Position numbers and translations under genes: made by a program
In this document: positions 56,906-64,000 of the stretch, piece by piece
How the letters are laid out: the number at the start of each line of letters is the position of its first letter
How positions within the stretch are numbered: position 1 is the stretch's first letter
Assembly (NCBI GenBank): GCA_036245805.1
Contig: BTRK01000004.1
Span: 39,458,907 to 39,522,906, forward strand
Length of the DNA: 64,000 nucleotides
Reading direction: 5' to 3'
DNA from: Pristionchus mayeri
Taxonomy: Eukaryota > Nematoda > Chromadorea > Rhabditida > Neodiplogasteridae
The notes under the pieces: generated by a model
What the model was told of the DNA's origin: nothing
Database searches by the model: none
The model's input: only the letters and a program-made list of their open reading frames with translations

Positions 56906-57424
56906 ATAGATACCAAAAAGTATGTAAAGAGTACCACATAATTCTAGTTTTTTTCGAGTTCATCGAGTCCTCAAACTTTAGAAGCCCGCAGTGCTCAAGT
57001 TATCGAGAACTTATTTTAGCATCAATTGAAACAATCCCGTGTAATTCCTGTTTCACAATTATCATAAAGCGCATTGGCAATCATGACATTCAGTATCATC
57101 ACACAACGTAGAACAATGACGAAAAAACTGTTTCAAGCTTTTCAAATATGATATTATTAGGTTGACTAAAAAGTTTTGCACGATTTCGACCATAAAGTTT
57201 GAGCTCACGTAAAATGCTTCACTCGAATCGCCATTATCTAACTGGCTAACATATATTTGGGTAGGGACCACAAGGGGTACAGCCGAAATGAAGCTATGCC
57301 GCCCTAACTATACTCAAACTGCCCGCTGGGATGCAAATAAGATCATGTTTTTTGCCGTTTGTCGATATCTTTTCTCAGAATCAAATTAGAGCTCAAAAGG
57401 CACTTGAAATGGTGTCCACCTTAA

Positions 57425-57712
57425 AGGGGTGCTCCGGGGAATGTTCGGTCACGCATAGTGACACCGTGGATATCGTAGAGGTCACTCACCCGATCAGAAA
57501 TCACTTTGTATGAAGTTCCACAGATGCATCTGGGCCTATTTACATACGCGTAAAGTTCATTGAAAGCGCAGGGTTGCGCCTGGTTCGTTCATGTTTCATT
57601 CGTTCTGCATATGAATTACTTCATTTTCGGGCTAATATCGCTACAGTTTCCCATTGGGAGCGCAGAATTTTCGTGGTGGGACTTCGTTACATTCATTCCC
57701 CGGAGCACTCCT
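57425..57712 (+). mobile_element. TTAA-flanked element G1, 288 bp, inside F2
   Basis: Ends AGGGGTGCTCCGGGGAATG and the reverse complement of AGGAGTGCTCCGGGGAATG are flanked by TTAA at 57421-57424 and 57713-57716. F1 and F3 continue through this point without insertion (GAGAGCGGTAGG, GAAGCGGCAG on the matching strand). Confidence 0.88.
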
Positions 57713-57982
57713 TTAAGCGGTAGAAAAACGAGGCGAGGGAGAGAGGGGCGGAGCCTATTCCGACCCTTCCCCAGTCAAATCGCCAAAAATTTGAGCAGGG
57801 CTTCGCCCCCTCACGGTTACTCCTTACCCCTGTAAGGTAAGGCGACGATTGAAGCGGCCGAAGATCTCATCTGGAGCGCGCGCTCTCTATTCACGCCAGG
57901 TCAGAAAAGAGCGAGAGGAGAGGGAGGAGAGGGAGAGAGGAAGACGGCGATCGTTTAGCACAGGCACCGACTGGTTTACTTA

Positions 57983-58826
57983 TTAGGGTGTCCCATAATT
58001 TCGTATAATTTTTCTTTGGATGAACATAAAATACGCCGTAATGAATATGCATCCCAAATGATAACGCTATTACACAGAACAACCATTGCCCAATCACACC
58101 ATCCATGGAATTTACACCAGCTCATCTCATCTCTATTTAACATAAGTGAGCACAAGCGCATTTTGCTTCTCACTAAATAATGTGAAAATGCATGATACCA
58201 GGATTCTTATGGTGTGCTTCATTTGTGCCACTATTTCGTATTGTATGCCTGTTTGCACTCACTAATGGCCACATTGGAACGGAAATGCATAGGCTATTGC
58301 TTAGCACCATCCAATCTTATCCTAATTTGAATACGTGGTAATTGAAGATATTTAATGGCACTCCATAATACTTTGTTCATTGACCATTTGGCAAGCTTGG
58401 ATGGAAAAATAATGACAATTATTTATTTAATCGTGAAATGACATCGAGAATGTGGAAATTATAACTCAGGATTTTTTAAAATTTTTATTGTTGCTGATAG
58501 ATCAGCAGCACGATTCCTTCAATATTTTGTATATATATTAATCAATCAATGCTCAATAAAACTGTGATGAAACTAATACGATTTCTTTAAGGAGAAGTCG
58601 TATAAAAATAAACAAAAATTGAGGAAAACGCGTATTTTGGCTATTGCAGTATCCCTTACCTAAATGTTTCTTTAAAATCAGGGAGAGCAGCTGATGCAAA
58701 TTCCATAGGTATTGTGATTGTGTAATGGTTGCTCTATTCAATAGCGTAGTCATTAGGGTACACTACCTGTACGGCAGATTTTATGATTCTCCGAAAAAAA
58801 TTATACGAAATTATGGGACACCCTAA
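57983..58826. mobile_element. mariner-type MITE E, 844 bp, inside F2
   Basis: Ends TTAGGGTGTCCCATAATTTC are perfectly inverted and flanked by TA at 57981-57982 and 58827-58828. F1 carries the uninserted sequence GTTTC-TA-AGTAAACC at about 51387-51400. The terminal repeat resembles that of the local mariner (GGGTGTCC), and AATTATACGAA is shared. No transposase frame is present. Confidence 0.92.
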
Positions 58827-60339
58827 TAGAATCACAAACAGGAAAATGAATATTTTTTCGATTTCTTTTCACCATCTTGTTTGAATGGTTGCTGGCTATC
58901 ATATTTTCACTATTCAAAACTTGTATCATAATTTCACTGCTCACGCATAGAAAAATTCTGGGAAAAACGATGTATCGCGTTATAAAGTTCGAATTTTCAA
59001 CACGACAGCTGCAAAAACTGTTTTTTGAATAGTGAAATATCGAAAGCACATCGGAAGAGCTTTCGAATTCTTTTTTGATCAAGTCATATGGTTAAGAATG
59101 AACGCTGTGATTGCTCCGTCTTGCTTTCGATGGGGCATCGTGTCAGAGGCAAGTGGGCGGAGCTTGTGGTCCCCATATTTGGGGAATACTTGTTCATTAT
59201 ATTCACAACTTCGAATCAAACCCCGCTTTCAGGGTATGGCAGAAAACCAGGTTTCACCAAATGTGAAATCTTTGCGATGCACATATATATTTGTTTGCCA
59301 CGCTCAAATTCTGACAGAAAAAATCGTTGTATAATATCACATAGTGGAGTGAAAAGCCCGTTGACAGTTCTTTCTAAAACTGTGTGGGAGCTAGTGGTTG
59401 TTGCAATGTAGCACGATTTACGAACCATTGATTTTGTACTTTCGCGATTAAACATTGTCCATGGGATCGCTGTTCTTGCTTCGATAATGAAACATACTGG
59501 CTTTAGCATAAGTCCATTTACATCTACCACTGTGGGGCTCTATAGCATAGAGGAATGGTGGAGCATACACTTTTCCACCTCTAGAAAATCGATATTATTT
59601 GAAATTATGAATCATGGTAATCACAGCCAAAATCTTGAAATTCGTTGTACTTTGTTTGAGTCCATCTCCTCAAAATGAAGCTATCCCCTGACTTGGTCAA
59701 GCCAATAAGTGATAGAGTAAGAGTAGCTTGTGCAGTTAACCACAAAAATTCTGAGCTTTCTTTTATGCTGCAAACATGAAGCTGACGGAAACTTCAATTT
59801 CGATGTTCAAATTTCGCATCTGGGTATTCCATATCGCATATTTTATTAGAAGCAATGGATGCTCACACAAAAATAAGCTAATCATGGAGAGTAATTAACA
59901 TTTTACTGTATTTGAGATCGATAGACGTACTGCAACGGCTGTACAGTAAATGCAACTGAGCATTTCCAGGGCCCGAATGTCAAGAGATCAAAACTGGCCC
60001 GTGTTTGAAGAGCGAATTTTGTGGCGCACCCCATTTGCATATTCCATTATGATACATGTACTTCACTCTATCCATATATGCCGTAATATTAGCTCTATCA
60101 CAGCTGTACATCGATAAATAACCCCAATATTATGTAGTTCAGCTCTCAATTGCGGTAACTTTAACGTTAAAATGTGACCGCAATACCAAATGGTAGGTTC
60201 TGTACTAATGTGATATGGAAAGAGTATCCAAGCAATCAACAAATATAGGAAACAATGTGAAATGAATTTGAAAATAAAGGAAGGGTATGCTAGAAACGAA
60301 AATTTGAAAATCGTGCAAAACTTTCTAGTCAACCTGATA

Positions 60340-60876
60340 CGTATTTGTTGAGAGCAGCTTTTTCTTGGATACAACTTGCAATCAAAAACCAATGCAATAA
60401 CCATCGATCTCCATCTGGGGGTTTCTCATCAAACAAAAATAAAAGTTGTGCCCAATGATCCCTCGTTTCACATTGAATATGCCTTTCAACAACAACGAAA
60501 AGCCAGTAGTGATCCGTTCGATACGGTAAAAATATAGCACAATGAACGCTGTGTTAGAATCCAGATCGAAAGAAGCGTTAGGCATACGCAGACGCTAATC
60601 GATATATAAATTACTGGTTAACGTAATCCTCGTTATTCCATCAGGAAATGTCTCGGACAACCTAATTGTGTAGCCGTGATTGAGCTGCAGCCAGAGGCAA
60701 ATCTCATAGCAGGTATCCTAAAATCGATCTTTGACCGTAGGTCGATGGCCTATCATTCCCTCGATCATTCGGTTTGTATTCTTCACAATTTTATTTTGAA
60801 TTATTTCCTGTAATGAGAAATTCGCGAGAATGAACTAACGCTTTACTTCAACTAATTAATGTTTCGAGGTTGTTAC
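60340..60876. repeat. Unit R copy and flanks
   Basis: 60630-60790 reads TTCCATCAGGAAATGTCTC, TGTGTAGCC, GCTGCAGCCAGAGGC and TAAAATCGATCTTTGACCGT, matching 18731-18830 and 55055-55150. An exon-like frame (CLGQPNCVAVIELQPEAN) follows the CAG. No other gene is visible. Confidence 0.5.
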
Positions 60877-60880
60877 TTAA

Positions 60881-62264
60881 GAGAGACTATCTGAGTGAGT
60901 GAACATATGCTTGGCAAAGTTGGAAAAATGGAATTCGCCCTAAATGTGCATATGTGTAGCACTCGGTGAGTACAACTCGGGCATGGCACATTTAGTGTTC
61001 TAGGCGGCGCGCTGAGAAGTGCTCGGCACTTTAGTCGAAAAACGTAAATTTTCGAAATTTGTCATTTCGTTATCGATCGGAACGAGTGTTACCTCAAAAA
61101 ATTCGGAATATTCATATGATTATATTTACCAACTTTTATCCCTATCGGTTCTCAACTCTTTCTGAAAATTCGAAAAATCGATTATTTTTAGTAAATTTTT
61201 TATTACAGCTCTTTCAGGAGAGTGGTTTGGGACCGTTTTGAATTATGATTCTTGTAGTACTAACTGACCACTAGCTATTGGGAGAAAACAAGGAAAATTA
61301 AAAATAGACCTTTCGAGAAATTAGTGGTCAAGCACTGAAAAGTCGAATAAAGTCAGTTCATGATAATGCCCAAGACCTACCGTACCCCAATACCGAACCG
61401 GAGGTACAATGCTCTATAGTTTTCCTACATGCAGTACTCGATGAGGGAAGTCGACCAGCATCAGCATAATTTCAAAACGCATCCACGCGCGCCAGCGCGC
61501 TGATGTTAAATATAACCCAGATATTACGGTAGTTATTTACTATTCGCGCGCTGGCGCGCGTGGATGCGTTTCGAAATTCTGATGATGCTGGTCGACTTCC
61601 CTCATCGAGTACTGCGTGTAGGAAAACTATAGAGCATTGTACCCCCCGGTTCGGTATTGGGGTACGGTAGGTCTTGGGCATTATCATGAACTGACTTTAT
61701 TCGACTTTTCAGTGCATGACATAGGTGTCCACGCCGGCGGCGTGCGCACCGCCTCACATGGGAGGCGGTGCGCAACACCCCCCCCCCCCCCTCGCCGCCA
61801 TTTCTGGACACCTATGGTGCATGACCACTAATTTCTCGAAAGGTCTATTTTTAATTTTCGCTAGTGATCAGTTAATATTACAAGAATCATAATTCAAAAC
61901 GGTCCCAAACCACTCTCCTGAAAGAGCTGTAATAAAAAATTTAATATAAATAATCGATTTTTCGAATTTTCAGAAAGAGTTGAGAACCGATAGGGATAAA
62001 ACTTGGTAAATATAATCATATGAATATTCCGAATTTTTTGAGGTAACACTCGTTCCGATCGATAACGAAATGACAAATTTCGAAAATTTACGTTTTTCGA
62101 CTAAAGTGCCGAGCACTTCTCAGCGCGCCGCCTAGAACACTAAATGTGCCATGCCCGAGCTGTACTCACCGAGTACTACACATATACATATTTAGGGCGA
62201 ATTCCATTTTTCCAACTTTGCCAAGCCTCTGCACAAATATGTTCATTCACTCAGATAGTCTCTC
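60881..62264. mobile_element. Foldback element C, 1384 bp, TTAA flanks
   Basis: Ends GAGAGACTATCTGAGTGA are flanked by TTAA at 60877-60880 and 62265-62268. Long arms enclose a spacer of about 44 bp near 61503-61546. The end core ACTATCTGAG, a GGAATTCG block and the GC-rich inner part (CATC.ACGCGCG, CTCGATGAGGG) are shared with B1 and B2. The right arm contains MITE D2. Confidence 0.9.
61720..61816. mobile_element. hAT-type MITE D2, 97 bp, inside C
   Basis: Ends CATAGGTGTCCA are perfectly inverted and flanked by GTGCATGA at 61712-61719 and 61817-61824. The left arm of C gives the empty site (CAGTGCTTGACCACTAAT on the matching strand), which confirms an 8-bp duplication with one later substitution. 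Confidence 0.93.
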
Positions 62265-63081
62265 TTAAAAGTATCGCAAAACTATTCATAAATAACAAAA
62301 CAAAATATTTTGCACATGCGTCTCTGTTGTTTCAAGATCACTATAAGCTCTAAGATACCGCCGTCTGCCAATCACTCCGAAACGAAGAACAAAAAATACA
62401 ATAAACAGCTCTCTCTGTAAGTTTTCAGATATCCCTTGCAATTTCAGTTTCACGTTCCTGGTAAATCAGGTCGATAATCATTTTCCACAATAAATCGGTC
62501 TGGCATTACTTGTCTTACAAACATATATCCGATCAAAGGAGCTTCGTATTTCACAAATGTTCTTACCAGATAAGCTATGTGCCAAGTGGATATTTCTCTC
62601 ATTCTCTCATCGGCAGATGATAGACGAGCGATCGATAGTCCGACATTTACACTTCTCGCAATCGCACGAAACAACATTGGAATTTTATTTTTGATTTACG
62701 TTTCTCGAACACTTCCGAAATTTCTTTCCCATTCGAGCACCAAGAACGTGCAGCCGACAGGAACACCTGATAGAAAAAAATCTGCAGTCCAGTGGATACA
62801 CAGGTTCAAATTTTTAAAAAAGTACTAAAAATAGCCATCAAAAAATTACTCTCAATTCACAGAAGACTCTTTTGAAATGGTCCCGTACATTTCCAGTTTC
62901 AACTTTATCATAAGTCTGTCCAAACATCGTAATTTTCAGAATCGATAATCTACGCAGAACATCACATATCAAACATTTTAATCATCAAACGATATTGGCT
63001 GAAATCGTCCCAAATAATGTCTGTTTCACAAGAACCAAAATTGCATCGACCAGCGTCGTCGGTACGAGAGTGGAATAGTGT
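62265..63081. repeat. Unit S copies, no gene
   Basis: 62430-62460, 62890-62970 and 63000-63030 carry S-type blocks (CCAGTTTCA, ATCTACGCAGAACA, TGTTTCACAAGAACC). An open frame at 62577-62828 has no motif. Confidence 0.45.
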
Positions 63082-63089
63082 AACATAAC

Positions 63090-63855
63090 TAGACTCAGCA
63101 AGCTCCGCCCACTCAGCTCTGACACTTTTCCCCGCAAAAGCGAGACAAGCGATGCACATTCTTAATTCGCAACCAAATCACTCGCTCAAAAAAGAATTCG
63201 AAAGCTCTTTTCATGCAGATTCCAAAAACGCATGGCAAGCACGAAAAAGTTAACTCTGAGTAGGTCAGAATACGATTTGTATTGTGCGCCATCGCCTAGA
63301 AAACTATAAAACTCGTATGCTGACCTACTCAGAGTTAACTTTTTCGTGCTCGTTGGATTCTGCATGAAAAGAGCTTTCGAATTCTTGTTTGAGCGAGTGA
63401 TTTGGTTGCGAATGAAGAATGTGTTTCATCGAATTCGAAGCGCGCATGACTGACAAGTCCATCTGTGTCCTCTCATCCCTCTCCCTCCCCTCCCTCCCCC
63501 GTCTCTCACCCGGAGTGACTAGAGAGCGCCGCGCGTACGAGAGAGCTCGAGTGCACCGCTCTCCCGTATCCCCTTGCAAGGGTGAGGCACAACCGGGCAA
63601 GGGCGAAGCTCTGCCCGAATTTTTGGCGATTTAACTGGGGAGGGGACGGGATTGGCTCCGCCCCTATTACTCTCGTCTCGCATTTCTGCCGCTTCCCGTT
63701 GACAGCCTTTCACATGCTTTATGAGCTCCAGTACGATTTTGAGATAAGATATCGACTTACGGCCAAAACTGTGGTCTTATGTGGACCCCTACGGTCAGAT
63801 TGAGCACAGTTAGGGTGACATAGCTTCATATCGGCTATACCCCTTGTGGTCCCTA
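63090..63855 (+). mobile_element. hAT-type non-autonomous element F3, 766 bp
   Basis: The left end TAGACTCAGCAAGC and the right end (reverse complement TAGGGACCACAAGG) are flanked by a perfect 8-bp duplication AACATAAC (63082-63089, 63856-63863). The left part is internally inverted: 63240-63269 (GCACGAAAAAGTTAACTCTG) pairs with 63321-63350, and the neighbouring segments also pair. The right part matches F1 (GGCGAAGC, TTGGCGATTT, GTTGACA). Confidence 0.92.
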
Positions 63856-64000
63856 AACATAACAATCCAATAAAAATCTCTTCATCAGTACTCTTCTGTA
63901 TTAAACAACAGCACTTGTCCTACGATTAACAGACTTCATTGGTATTAGATGGGAGAGCCTTTCACAAAGTGATTATTTTTACCGTATCCGTCCTTGTTTC

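Larger units (their letters stand above)
57262..59175 (-). mobile_element. hAT-type element F2 carrying two nested insertions
   Basis: Ends TAGGGACCACAAGG and TGGGGACCACAAG (reverse complement at right) are flanked by TATTTGGG at 57254-57261 and 59176-59183. It is reversed relative to F1. Its own sequence is interrupted by G1 at 57425-57712 and E at 57983-58826, so the net length is about 0.78 kb, equal to F1. Confidence 0.92.
57157..60337. mobile_element. mariner-type element U, about 1.26 kb net, with insertions
   Basis: The left end TTAGGTTGACTAAAAAGTTT and the right end (reverse complement TCAGGTTGACTAGAAAGTTT), both continuing TGCACGATTT, are flanked by TA at 57155-57156 and 60338-60339. 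Removing F2 and one 8-bp duplication leaves about 1.26 kb, the size of a full mariner. I could not find a transposase motif in the remainder, so it is very decayed or a MITE. Confidence 0.75.

Overview
This window looks like repeat-dominated DNA from an animal nuclear genome. A nematode is plausible from the mix of CR1-type and RTE-type non-LTR retrotransposons, DD34D mariner copies, short GT-AG introns and many palindromic non-autonomous transposons, but no direct species marker is visible. There is no operon structure and no intact long cellular gene. Most recognisable coding sequence is decayed transposon sequence.

Layout. 0-5.4 kb: the right end of a foldback element, a 172-bp tandem duplication, a non-LTR 3-prime fragment and degenerate single-copy-looking DNA. 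5.4-14.2 kb: a decayed CR1 retrotransposon whose 3-prime part, with downstream repeats, forms a giant near-perfect palindrome (two 3.7-kb arms, 594-bp spacer). A myosin-like gene fragment abuts the far arm. 14.7-18.35 kb: an (AT)n tract, a CR1 fragment, then nested palindromes. 18.35-21.9 kb: degenerate repeats, a possible terminal exon, a deleted mariner and a mariner-type MITE. 23.2-24.5 kb: a palindromic CAGT-ended element. 25.7-26.9 kb: an almost complete mariner. 29.9-31.9 kb: a mariner-type MITE holding a TTAA element (with two tRNA-like sequences) and a hAT-type element. 35.4-37.5 kb: the second copy of the 2-kb foldback. 40.6-44.6 kb: an RTE retrotransposon with flanking duplication, split by a foldback. 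46.2-46.5 kb: a palindromic array of a 12-14-mer. 48.6-49.1 kb: two exons resembling the pre-kinase region of an ATM-type kinase. 51-64 kb: an old array of diverged repeat units loaded with hAT, TTAA, mariner and foldback elements, nested up to three deep.

The main result is structural. At least eight non-autonomous element families can be delimited to the base, because paralogous empty sites or the opposite palindrome arm show the uninserted sequence. Target duplications are TA (mariner/Tc1 type), 8 bp (hAT type), TTAA (piggyBac type) and an apparent 4 bp in one foldback family. All alignments were made by eye; family names rest on motifs, termini and duplications, not on database searches.
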